DNA of 64,000 nucleotides from Streptomyces formicae. Its GTDB lineage: Bacteria > Actinomycetota > Actinomycetes > Streptomycetales > Streptomycetaceae. The stretch lies in assembly GCF_002556545.1 (NCBI RefSeq), contig NZ_CP022685.1:4070001-4134000 (forward strand), written 5' to 3'. Shown here in pieces: positions 34,801-42,821 of the stretch; within the stretch, counting starts at the first letter, position 1, and each line of letters opens with the position of its first letter. The notes below the pieces were generated by a model. It saw only the letters and a list, made by a program, of their open reading frames with translations, ran no database searches and was not told the origin of the DNA. Position numbers and translations under genes: made by a program.

Positions 34801-37800
34801 CTCGGGGCGGATCTCGACCGGCACGCTCTCGCCCCGGTGGGAGGCCACCGCCGGGCGGGGCCGGTCCGTGGGGAGGTCGAGGTTTTCCGGAATGCCTTCC
34901 AATGCCGTTGCCCAGTAGGACAGTTGGCGCGAGATCTGGCTGTGCGGGTCGCTCTCGCCGCCGAGGGTGCGGTGCTGCCACAGGGTGTAGTCCGCGTACT
35001 GCACCGGCAAGGGCTTCCAGTCCGGTGACTCACCCGCGACGCGCACCTCGTACGCCGCGACCAGGTCCCGCGCCAGCGGGACCATCGACCAGCCGTCACC
35101 GGCAATGTGGTGCAGCACCAGAAGCAGGACGTGCTCTGTCGCAGCGAGGGTGAACAAGCAGGACCGCAACGGGAGTTCGTTGGCGAGGTCGAAGTTCTCC
35201 TCGGCGGTCTGGGCCAGCACCTCCGCCAACTCGTCGGCGCTCGCAGAGGCAGTGGCCAGGAGGTCGGCGGGTATCTCGTCGGCGTCCAGGATCTTCTGGT
35301 GGGGTGTGCCGTCCGGCCCTTCTGGGAAGACGGTGCGAAGGCTCTCGTGCCGGGCGACGACATCCCGCAGGGCCGCCGACAGCGCATCCCGGTCCAGGGC
35401 GCCGGTGAGCCGCACGGCGAACGGCATGTTGTACGCGGTCGACGCCGGCCCTTCGAGGCGGTTGAGGAACCACAGCCTGCGCTGCGCGAAGGAGAGCGGG
35501 AGCCGTTCGGGGCGCTCAGCCGGTACCAGGCCGACACGGGTGGCCTGTTCGGCCTCGTCGATGCGCCGCGCAAGGCGGGCCACGGTGGGGGCCTCGAACA
35601 GCACGCGGATCGGCAATTCCACGCCGAGTTCCGTACGGACCCGGCTCAGCAGCCGGATCGACGTCAGGGACTGGCCACCGAGGTCGAAGAAACTGTCGTC
35701 GATGCCAGGCGTGTCGACACCGAGGACCTCTGCGAACGCGCGGCAGAGCGCCTCCTCGCGCGGGGTGCGCGCGGTGCGCCGTGCCGGCGCGGATGCCGAG
35801 GTCGGCAGGGGCAGCGCCGAGCGGTCCAGGGTGTGTCCGGCGGTGACGGGGAACGTGCCGATCACGATGACGGCCGTCGGCGCCTGCGCCTCGGAAAGCC
35901 GTTCGGCCGCGTGGCGCCGGATCGCCTCCGGATCGGCTGCGGCTCCGGCCGCCGGCACAACGTATGCGGTCGTTGTGGTGGTCCCATCCGCGCCTGCACG
36001 GACGACGGCCACTGCCTGGGCGACGTGGGGGTGCGTGGCCACGACGGCCTCGACGGCACCGAGATCCGTGGCACCGGCGACAAGTTCGAGGGTGCCGTCC
36101 GCGCGCCACCGTGCGAGGTCACCGGTGCGGTACATCCGCTCCCCCGGTGCACCGTACGGGTCGGCGACGAGGCGCTCGGCGGTCGCCCCGGGGCGACCCG
36201 CGTAGCCACGCGCCAACTGCACTCCCGCCACGTACAGTTCCCCGGTCGCGCCGACGGGCGCCGGGCGGAGCGAGGCGTCGAGGACGTACGCCCGGGTGTT
36301 GCCCACGGGCCTGCCGATCGAGGGGCCGCCGGGCTCCGCCGCCGTCTCGCCGTCCCCTGCCGTGGCGTGCACGGCCCCTTCCGTCGGCAGGTACGCCGTG
36401 CACAGGGCCGCACCGCTCAGCGCGTCACGGAACCGAGCGGCGAGGTGGGCCGACAGGGGCTCGCCGTCGCAGACCACGGTGTGCAGGGAAGCGTATGACG
36501 CCGCGCCCCGCTCGTCGCCCGGCTCGTCGATGTGGGCGAGGAGGGACGCGAGCACCGTCGGAGTGGTGCGCAGTGCCGAGATCCGCCGGGTGGTGATGTC
36601 CGAGGCGAGGTCGGCGGCAAGTTCGGCGGCGGCAAGGCCCGCTCCGCGCGGGGCCGCATCGCGCACGGCCGCTTCGTCGGCGGGCACGACGAGTGCCGCC
36701 CCGTCGCCCAGCGCCCAGTGGCACTCCCACAGCGACGCGGTTCCGAGCAGGACGCGGTCGCCGGGGCTCTGCGGGTGGCGATCTCGCATCCAGGAGGCCT
36801 GGTTCGCGAGGGCCGCGTACGTGGTGATCAGGCCCGTCAGGTGGCTCACGTGCGCGGGGTGGGACGGCAGCAGCGGCGCCGTGCGGTCCTCGTCGGTGAT
36901 GTCGGCGTCCGATCTGTCGGCCAGGGCCTCCTCAGTGCCGGGCTCCCCCAGGCCGACACGGGGCAGGGCCCGCACCACCGCGCTGTGCGCGGGGGCCGGG
37001 GTGAGCACGCACACGGGGTGCACCCCCGCCAGGTCGCCAAAGTCCGCGTCGGCGTCCGGTTCCAGGAGCAGGCACGCCGCGCCCGCCTTCGCCACCGCGA
37101 GCACGGCCACGGGCCACTCGGCGGACCGGACCCCTGTCACGGCGACGGTACGCTCCGGACCCGCGCCGTGCTCGATGAGGAGCCGGGCGACCCGGTTGGC
37201 GCGGGCGTTCAGTTCCGCGTACGAGAGGACGCGCTCCTCCGCGATCACCGCGGGGGCGTGCGGGGTACGCCGCGCCTGCTCCTCGATCCGCTCCGGCAGC
37301 GCCACGTACGGCTCCTGGGCGGCCGTGGTGTTCCATGCGCCGAGGAGCAGCTGTCGTTCCTGGGCCGGCAGCACGTCCAGGTCGCCGACGGCGCGGCCAG
37401 GATCGGCAAGGGCCGCAGCCAGGGTGTGCTCGAACCGGTCTAGGTGCCAGGTGAGTTCGTCGTCGGTGTAGAGGGTCTCGTTGCCGTCGAGGTGGATGAC
37501 GAGCTGTTCGCCGCGTGCCGTCCCGTAGACGTCGAAGGCCAGGTCGTCGAGGGGCCCGTTGCCGAGGTTGAGCACCTTGCCGTGGTGCTCGCCAAAGGTG
37601 AGGCCGTCCTCCAGGCCCATGATGTTGACCATCGGGCCGAAGGAGCCGGAGGCGTCGGGGGACGGGGCGAAGTGCCGCTGGAGGTCTTCCTGGCGGAACC
37701 GCTGGTGGCTCAGCGCCTCCTTGACGGCCTGGGTGGTGCGCCCGACGATCTGCCTGAAGTCGTCGTCCGCGGACACGGTGAGCCGCAGCGGCACGACGTT

Positions 37801-38676
37801 CGCCGTCATGCCGGGGGTGCGCCGGGCGGTGAGGGTGACGCGTGCGGTGACGGGGAAGCCGATCGTGACACGGGCGGCGCCTGTCATGCGGTGCGCGTAG
37901 AGCGCGACGGCGGCCGTGAGGACCACGGACCAGTGGGTGCGGGCGGCGCGGGCTGCGGCGACGAGGTCGTCGTTGAGCGCGGTGGCAAGGCGGGTGGTGG
38001 CGCGCAGCGACGAGCCGCGCGAGGTGGCGGTGCGCCGCGAGAGGCTGAACCGCTCGGGGCGGTCGGCGAGTTGGGCCTCCCAGTACGCCCGGTCATCGGC
38101 GAGCTCCGGTGACGAGCGGTACTCCTCGTCCTCCGCGAGGAGATCACCGAGGGTCCCGAAGGTCGACTCGCCGCACGGGCGGCCTTCCGCGAGCGCGGTG
38201 TAGTTCTCCGCGACGCGGCGGGTGAACAGGTTGGCGCCGTAGCCGTCGATGACGGCGTGGTGGGCACGCGTATACCAGAGGTGGCGGTCGTGCGACAAGC
38301 GGAACAGGGATATGTCGTACAGCCGTTCCGCGAGGAGGTCGACGGGGCGGGCGCGGTCCTCGCGCATCCAGCGCAGGGCGGTCCCGGCCGGGTCGGGCTC
38401 CGCGGAGACGTCATGGAGCGTCAGGGCGTCGTGCGGGACGGGCACGGGCGTCTGCCACACGCCGTCGGTGTCCTCCGTGAACCGGACGCGCAGGGCCTCG
38501 GCCTCGTTCAGGGCCGTGGTGACGGCGGCCCTGAAGAGGTCCGCGTCGACCGCACCGCGGATGTCGATGCATTGCGCGAGGCTGAAGTCGAGGTCGGTGA
38601 GCCCTTGCTGGTGGGCGAACCAGACACCGTGCTGCGCAGCGGACAACGGTCGACGAGCGGCTTGAGCGTCAGACAC
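22621..38676 (-). CDS. Nonribosomal peptide synthetase A, 5 modules with an inactive first A domain
   Basis: This 5,351-residue NRPS is the likely initiating subunit. Its domain order is C-A*-PCP followed by four C-A-PCP modules, starting near residues 1, 1060, 2130, 3196 and 4266. The first C domain differs from the rest: it begins [11 protein letters not shown], has the HHAVIDGYG active site, and resembles the EntF-type C domains that take an acyl or aryl starter. The first A domain is degenerate; the other four keep all core motifs. No E domain is visible. Translation starts at a GTG (38,676) 161 bp below mbtH. The last residues (RRMPRPKEN) form the first half of an inter-module linker whose second half opens NRPS B. 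Dependence on the neighbouring MbtH protein is likely but inferred. Confidence 0.97.
23580..24417. repeat. 0.84-kb near-identical repeat, copy 1 (A domain of NRPS A module 5)
   Basis: It aligns with 33,216-34,053 at a constant offset of 9,636 bp with only a handful of differences, for example near 24,000 and 24,180. It encodes the core of the proline-like variant A domain. NRPS B module 3 (about 13,950-14,850) carries a further, slightly more diverged copy. Confidence 0.8.
25890..29099 (-). other. NRPS A module 4 (C-A-PCP), Asp/Asn-like A domain
   Basis: HHIAGDGW lies near residue 3333. The A domain shows [23 protein letters not shown] and [11 protein letters not shown], so the pocket is D-M-A-K-V-G-A-V-N-K. 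K278 with V-G-A-V-N-K matches the Asp/Asn family (DLTKxGAVNK), but 236 and 239 are M and A instead of L and T. A10 reads HGKLDTR. The linker before the PCP is an unusual Gly/Ser/Gln run ([12 protein letters not shown]). Confidence 0.78.
29100..32299 (-). other. NRPS A module 3 (C-A-PCP), serine-like A domain
   Basis: HHIAGDGW lies near residue 2265. The A domain shows [24 protein letters not shown] and [11 protein letters not shown], giving the pocket D-V-W-Q-I-G-L-I-D-K. It shares D-V-W and L-I-D-K with the serine code, but has Q278 and G301 where serine domains carry H and S. Serine or a serine-sized residue is the working call. The carrier motif is FFNLGGHSL (N replaces the usual D). Confidence 0.75.
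32300..35509 (-). other. NRPS A module 2 (C-A-PCP), proline-like variant A domain
   Basis: HHIAGDGW lies near residue 1190. The A domain pocket is D-A-H-F-A-A-Y-V-V-K, the same as module 5 and NRPS B module 3. The conserved TETHVVT downstream of the A5 motif is typical of proline-type domains. A10 reads NGKLDRR near residue 2022 and the PCP serine is near 2070. Confidence 0.8.
33216..34053. repeat. 0.84-kb near-identical repeat, copy 2 (A domain of NRPS A module 2)
   Basis: This is the partner of 23,580-24,417, in the adenylation domain of NRPS A module 2. Confidence 0.8.
35510..38676 (-). other. NRPS A module 1: starter-type C, dead A domain, intact PCP
   Basis: The C domain (about residues 9-430) keeps HHAVIDG near 139. 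In the A region (about 450-950) the P-loop YTSGSTGxPKG is replaced by [20 protein letters not shown] has become [17 protein letters not shown] survives, but the A8 hinge is deleted ([12 protein letters not shown] follows), and the A10 motif is GHTLDRS, lacking the catalytic lysine. It cannot be a working adenylation domain by known mechanism. The PCP ([14 protein letters not shown], near residue 1000) retains its serine, so the module could act if charged in trans. Confidence 0.9.
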
Positions 38677-38837
38677 CTGCTACCTGCCCCATGAGTTGTG
38701 AACGACGGAAAGGGGAACGGGAGGAACGGAAGGCGGGGAAGAACGGGAGGCGAAGAATCCGGAGGCTGGAAGAAAGGGAATCGAGCCAGGGCGGGCGTCA
38801 CCCCATGGGTGACCCGCCATGGCTCGACATGCCTTCC
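38677..38837 (-). promoter_or_regulatory. mbtH-NRPS A spacer with hairpin and pyrimidine-rich leader
   Basis: In the direction of transcription a hairpin comes first (38,791-38,819; arms gcgggcgtcaccc and gggtgacccgc, one bulge). It is followed by about 80 nt that are nearly all pyrimidine on the coding strand (plus strand 38,704-38,785 is almost pure A/G). The hairpin could be a terminator or attenuator after mbtH, letting mbtH exceed NRPS expression. That role is inference. Confidence 0.45.
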
Positions 38838-39053
38838 TCAGGCGTGCGCGTCCATTGCGTCCCTGAGGGATTTGGGCCGCATATCGGACCAGGTCTTCTC
38901 GATGAAGTCGACACAGGTCTGCCGGTCCGTCTCTTCAAGTACGGTCCGCCATCCTTCGGGCACCTCGATGAAGCTGGGCCACAGCGAGTACTGCTCCTCG
39001 TCGTTCATGAGGACAAGGAACTTTCCCTCGGCGTTCTCAAAGGGGTTCGTCAC
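38838..39053 (-). CDS. mbtH: MbtH-like protein
   Basis: This is a 71-residue MbtH-family chaperone of adenylation domains. The signature is clear: [11 protein letters not shown] at the start, then [14 protein letters not shown] and a C-terminal [11 protein letters not shown]. The GTG at 39,053 is chosen because family members begin exactly at (M/V)TNPFE and a GAGG sits 7 nt upstream. A longer in-frame ATG at 39,128 would add an unrelated 25-residue tail. It lies directly upstream of the NRPS genes and most likely stabilises several of their A domains. Confidence 0.96.
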   Translation of the reverse strand: MTNPFENAEGKFLVLMNDEEQYSLWPSFIEVPEGWRTVLEETDRQTCVDFIEKTWSDMRPKSLRDAMDAHA

Positions 39054-39285
39054 ACCACAACCTCGATTTCGATAATGGGTCCTGCGGTGCGGGGAAGGCA
39101 GCCCCGCACCTGGCTCGGCAGTGCTCACAAGCCCGTTGAACCCATCCCATCACGGGCTTTCATCACTTCCTTATCGCCCGGTGATTCCCGGATCCCCCTC
39201 TCGCCTTCGCTGGTCATCGCACCGCCTCCGGAAGCTATCCTTTACCCTCCATCACGCAACTGCCCTGAGACCGAGGGGAGCATCA
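39054..39285. promoter_or_regulatory. Divergent intergenic region with two hairpins
   Basis: It lies between mbtH (minus) and the plus-strand unknown gene, so it must hold both promoters. There are two perfect 8-bp stems: 39,087-39,109 (gtgcgggg/ccccgcac) and 39,129-39,159 (aagcccgt/acgggctt). No clear -35/-10 pair could be assigned. Confidence 0.4.
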
Positions 39286-39765
39286 GTGAAGCTGCAAGAC
39301 CTTCTGGGAACATCAGATGGGTGCGCAGTACCCGATTCCTTTGCCCTGTACGAGATCGCGGTCGGCCACTCATCGGCCGCCAACTGCGTTAAGGCGGCCA
39401 TGTCCTCCGGAGAATTCCGCCTCGTGATACCCGCGGTCACCTTCGCGGTTTCCTGTGCCATGCGCACTTGTTGGGACGAATACTGTACGAAATCCCATCA
39501 GTCCGGCGTCGGCACGGCGGTGCAGAACCTGCTCGGCCGCGGCGTCGAACTGCTGGAACTGACCCCGCAGGACGCGGCGTCGGCGGGCAAGCTGTACGCC
39601 AGGTCCGTGGACCGGCACATCGAGGGGCCGGAGGTCCTCGCGGCCTGCCACTCCTCCTACGTCGCGGGGGTGCGTGACGCGCCGCTGCTCTCCACGGGCC
39701 GCGCCTCGTACTGCTACTCGGCCGCCCTCGGCGAGATCGAGCGAGGTCAGATCCGGTTGATCTGA
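39286..39765 (+). CDS. Unknown protein, possibly a degenerate PIN-like domain
   Basis: This 159-residue protein is the only plus-strand gene inside the biosynthetic block. The GTG at 39,286 is preferred because gaggggag lies 5-6 nt upstream. The layout faintly recalls PIN-domain proteins: an N-terminal DSFALYEIA, a central VIPAVTFAVSCAM strand, GVELLELTPQDAASAGKLYA, then a GPEVLAACHSSYVAG helix. The acidic residues expected for nuclease activity are not convincingly in place, so I give no function. Its last 19 bp overlap tail-to-tail with the SbnA-like gene. Four cysteines are spread through the middle and end. Confidence 0.75.
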   Translation: MKLQDLLGTSDGCAVPDSFALYEIAVGHSSAANCVKAAMSSGEFRLVIPAVTFAVSCAMRTCWDEYCTKSHQSGVGTAVQNLLGRGVELLELTPQDAASAGKLYARSVDRHIEGPEVLAACHSSYVAGVRDAPLLSTGRASYCYSAALGEIERGQIRLI

Positions 39766-40745
39766 CGTCCCGTCGGATCCGGCCGCGGCGGGCCGAGCGC
39801 CTCGCGGCCGTAGACCCCCTCCACCCAGTTCGCCTGGTAGACGGTGTCGAGATAGCGCTCGCCCATGTCCGGCGAGATCGCCACGCAGGTGAGTCCGGTC
39901 CGCCGGGGCGTCGCGTCGAGCCACTGCCCGGCGCCGCTCACCACCGTTCCGGTGGACCCACCGAAGACGAATCCGCTTCCGGCCAGGCGATGGCACATCC
40001 GTACCGTCTCCCGCTCCGGCACGTGAATCACCTCGTCGACGAACTCCTCGTCTAGCAGCGACGGCCGGACGCCGGAGCCGAGCCCCGGAATCATGCGCGG
40101 GCCCGGCGGGTGCCCGAACGCCACGGAGCCCACGCTGTCCACGGCCACGATGCGTACGTTCGGGCGGTGTTCCCGGTACCAGCGCGCGCACCCCATGAGC
40201 GTGCCCGTGGTGCCCGCCCCGACGAACAGCACGTCGAGGTCCGGGAAGGACCGGTCGACGGCCGGCGCCGTGTGCCGGTAGTGCGCCCGCCAATTGGCCT
40301 CGTTCGCATACTGGTTAAGCCACACGTACCGGTCGTCAGCGGCGCACAGGCCGCGTACGTGATTGATGCGCGCGGCGAGGAAGCCGCCGTCGGCGTCGGG
40401 CTCGGTGACGGTGTGCACCGTGGCGCCGAGTACCGACATGAGGCGCTTGGCCGCCAGGTTGCAGCGGGAATCGGTGACGCAGACGAAGCGGTAGCCCTTG
40501 GCGGCCGCGATGACGCTCAGCGCGATGCCGAGGTTTCCCGACGAGGACTCCACCAGGACGGAGTCCGCCTCGATCAGACCGTCCCGCTCGGCGGCCTCCA
40601 CCATCTCCACGGCGGCCTTCTGCTTGACGGATCCGGTGAAGTTGAAGCCCTCGCACTTGAGGAACAGGGGCATGTCGAGCACGGCGCCGAGATCGACGTA
40701 CAAGTCGTCCTGGTTGAACTCGTGGGGTGCCGAGATGACCGGCAC
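39747..40745 (-). CDS. sbnA: SbnA-like 2,3-diaminopropionate biosynthesis enzyme (PLP, cysteine-synthase fold)
   Basis: This 332-residue PLP enzyme is of the cysteine synthase family. Visible features are the Schiff-base lysine in NFTGSVKQKAA (near residue 42), the substrate loop ESSSGNLG, and the phosphate-binding loop GAGTTGTLMG. A C-terminal GGSTGTV is also present. In the SbnA/SbnB pathway it joins O-phospho-L-serine and L-glutamate into N-(1-amino-1-carboxy-2-ethyl)-glutamate. The immediate SbnB neighbour makes this assignment much more likely than ordinary cysteine synthase. GTG start with ggggagg upstream; 15 bp after the sbnB stop, so co-transcribed. The product would be free L-Dap for the adjacent NRPS. 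Confidence 0.9.
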   Translation of the reverse strand: MPVISAPHEFNQDDLYVDLGAVLDMPLFLKCEGFNFTGSVKQKAAVEMVEAAERDGLIEADSVLVESSSGNLGIALSVIAAAKGYRFVCVTDSRCNLAAKRLMSVLGATVHTVTEPDADGGFLAARINHVRGLCAADDRYVWLNQYANEANWRAHYRHTAPAVDRSFPDLDVLFVGAGTTGTLMGCARWYREHRPNVRIVAVDSVGSVAFGHPPGPRMIPGLGSGVRPSLLDEEFVDEVIHVPERETVRMCHRLAGSGFVFGGSTGTVVSGAGQWLDATPRRTGLTCVAISPDMGERYLDTVYQANWVEGVYGREALGPPRPDPTGRQINRI

Positions 40746-40760
40746 GTGGGCCTCCCCGCC

Positions 40761-41798
40761 TCAGCCGTAGCGTCGCATCTCGTGGAAGAAGCCGTCGACG
40801 ACGTGCAGTTCACCGGCCGCGTCGACGGTGTCGTAGATGTGCCTGCCAAGCACCAGGTCGAGCACCCCGAGGCCGAACGGCGAGAACACGACGGGCCGTT
40901 CGGTGCTCAGACGCAGTTTTCCGGTCAGTACGTCGTGGAGCGTGCCGTCGATGAACTCCCGGTGCCCGACCTGCTGTTCGGCCAGGTGCGGGGAGGTGTC
41001 GGCCTTGAGGCAGTGGTCGATGTCGTCGACGACGTTGGTGGCCGCGAGCACCACCTCCGGGGCCAGGTCGCGCAGCGACAGGTGGAGCACCAGCGGGTTG
41101 TGCGCGAACCAGGCGGGCTCGGTGACGTGGGGCGTCCCTGCCACCGTCGCGAACACCACCAGGTCCGAGGAGCGGATCAACGACTCCGCGTCGTCGTGCA
41201 CCGTGATCGGTCCGGGCTCGCCGGCGCGGCGCAGGTAGCCCTCGAACCCGGCGGCGTGCTCCGCGGAGAGGTCGTGCACGCCGATCTCGTCGAACGACCA
41301 GCCCGTGCCCGCCAGATAGGCGTGGACGTAGCGGGCGATCAGGCCGACGCCGAAGAAGCCGATCCGGGCGGGACGGCCGCCGCGGGCCGCCGCGATCCGG
41401 TCCGCGGCGAGCGCGGCGGATGCCGCGGTGCGCGCGGCACTGATGATGGAGCTCTCCAGGCACGCCAGCGGATAGCCGGTGTCGTGGTCGTTGAGGATGA
41501 GGACCGCGGATGCCCTGGGTATGCCCCGCTCGACGTTCGGCGGAAAGCTGGAGATCCACTTCAGGCCGTCGGTGGGGGCATCGCCGCCGACCGACGCGGG
41601 CAGGGCGATGATGCGGGACGACGGACGGTCAGGGAACCGCAGGAAGTACGAGGGCGGGTTGACGGTCTGTCCTTCGCCGTGCCACCGGTAGGCGGCCTCG
41701 ATGAGGTCGACCACCTCCCGGTGCCGGCCGTCGAGGACGTGCTGCACCTGGGCTCCGGAGATCACGGAGAACGAAGGTGCCGCGTACTGCTCGGGCAT
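40761..41798 (-). CDS. sbnB: SbnB-like dehydrogenase, 2,3-diaminopropionate biosynthesis
   Basis: This 345-residue protein is of the ornithine cyclodeaminase/mu-crystallin family. The Rossmann motif is GFFGVGLIARYV, preceded by the substrate-binding LKWISSFPPN segment typical of the family. In the Dap pathway SbnB oxidatively cleaves the SbnA product to L-Dap and 2-oxoglutarate using NAD. The ATG at 41,798 has AGGGAG 7 nt upstream; an in-frame start at 41,849 would run into the oxygenase gene. It lies 29 bp after that gene and 15 bp before sbnA, clearly one operon. Confidence 0.9.
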   Translation of the reverse strand: MPEQYAAPSFSVISGAQVQHVLDGRHREVVDLIEAAYRWHGEGQTVNPPSYFLRFPDRPSSRIIALPASVGGDAPTDGLKWISSFPPNVERGIPRASAVLILNDHDTGYPLACLESSIISAARTAASAALAADRIAAARGGRPARIGFFGVGLIARYVHAYLAGTGWSFDEIGVHDLSAEHAAGFEGYLRRAGEPGPITVHDDAESLIRSSDLVVFATVAGTPHVTEPAWFAHNPLVLHLSLRDLAPEVVLAATNVVDDIDHCLKADTSPHLAEQQVGHREFIDGTLHDVLTGKLRLSTERPVVFSPFGLGVLDLVLGRHIYDTVDAAGELHVVDGFFHEMRRYG

Positions 41799-41827
41799 GG
41801 AAAGGCTCCCTGGGGGTTCCTGGAGTG

Positions 41828-42817
41828 TCAGTCGGTCGTCGCGGGCCACGCGTGTCCCGGCAGCCGCGTCGGGTCGCCGAAGAGCGCGACGACGTCACGT
41901 TCTCCTTCGTACGCCTCGCGGCTGTGCGCCATGCGCAGGTTGTCCACGACGAGCACGTCGCCCGCCTGCCACGGCTCGCTCGAAGTGGCCGCCGTGTAGA
42001 CGTCGTTGACGGTCTGGATCACGGACTCCGGGATGGCCCTGCCGTCGCCGTAGCGGGTGGTGAAGGGCAGCGCGTCCGGGCCGTAGAGGGAGAGCAGATA
42101 CTCCCTGACCGCCGGGTCCATCGTCAGTTCGTTGAGGAACGCGATCTGGTTGAACCAGAGGCGCTCCCCGGACGCGGGGTGCCGGACGACGGCCGACCTG
42201 CGCTGCACGGTGCGCAGCGAGCCGTCCGGCAGCCACCGGTGGCCGACGGCGTGCTCCCGGCAGTACGCCGATACCTCGTCGGCGTCGCGGGTGCCGAACG
42301 CCTCCGCCCAGCCCAGGCCGACGTCTCCGTAGTGCCGGGCCAGCAGCCAGCCGTCCCGCTCGAAACCCTCGACGAGTTGCGCGGGCAGGGCTTCGAGGAC
42401 GGCCCGCGCGTCGGCCACTCCGGTGGCGCCGCCACGCCGGGGTGCCCGCAGGCAGCCGAAGAGGGCGATACCGGGGACCTCGGCGGCGTAACTCAGCTCG
42501 TGGTGCATGCACATCGGCTCGTCGACCGGCCACAGCGAGGCCGAGTACACGCCGTGTCCCCGGTCCTTGCGGGGCGCGAAGCTCTCGCGTTCGCGCATCG
42601 GTGTCACGTCGAGCGCCTGCGCCACGGCGGCAAGGCCTGCGTCGCCGGTGAGGCCGAGGCCGCGGACGAGTACCGCGCCGTGCCGGGTGAGTGCTTCCCG
42701 TACGTCCTTGGCGGGCACGTCCTGGCCGGGCGGCACGAGCAGCGGCGTACGGCCCTTGTCGAGGATGAGGCGGGAGCCGTCGGGGAGCGCCTCGGAGGGC
42801 GAAGTGGTGTCTGTCAT
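41828..42817 (-). CDS. SyrP-like TauD-family Fe(II)/2-oxoglutarate oxygenase
   Basis: This 329-residue non-heme iron oxygenase has an iron motif HxE in MHHELSY, WFNQ in the middle, and a distal AHSREAYEGERDV carrying the third ligand His and the 2-oxoglutarate Arg. These resemble the SyrP/clavaminate-synthase branch of TauD enzymes, which often hydroxylate amino acids, some while PCP-bound. It starts 4 bp after the stop of the free-standing A-PCP protein, and Dap genes follow. The substrate could therefore be the residue on that PCP, perhaps giving a hydroxylated Dap. That is inference from position; family membership is firm. Confidence 0.88.
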   Translation of the reverse strand: MTDTTSPSEALPDGSRLILDKGRTPLLVPPGQDVPAKDVREALTRHGAVLVRGLGLTGDAGLAAVAQALDVTPMRERESFAPRKDRGHGVYSASLWPVDEPMCMHHELSYAAEVPGIALFGCLRAPRRGGATGVADARAVLEALPAQLVEGFERDGWLLARHYGDVGLGWAEAFGTRDADEVSAYCREHAVGHRWLPDGSLRTVQRRSAVVRHPASGERLWFNQIAFLNELTMDPAVREYLLSLYGPDALPFTTRYGDGRAIPESVIQTVNDVYTAATSSEPWQAGDVLVVDNLRMAHSREAYEGERDVVALFGDPTRLPGHAWPATTD

Positions 42818-42821
42818 GGGG

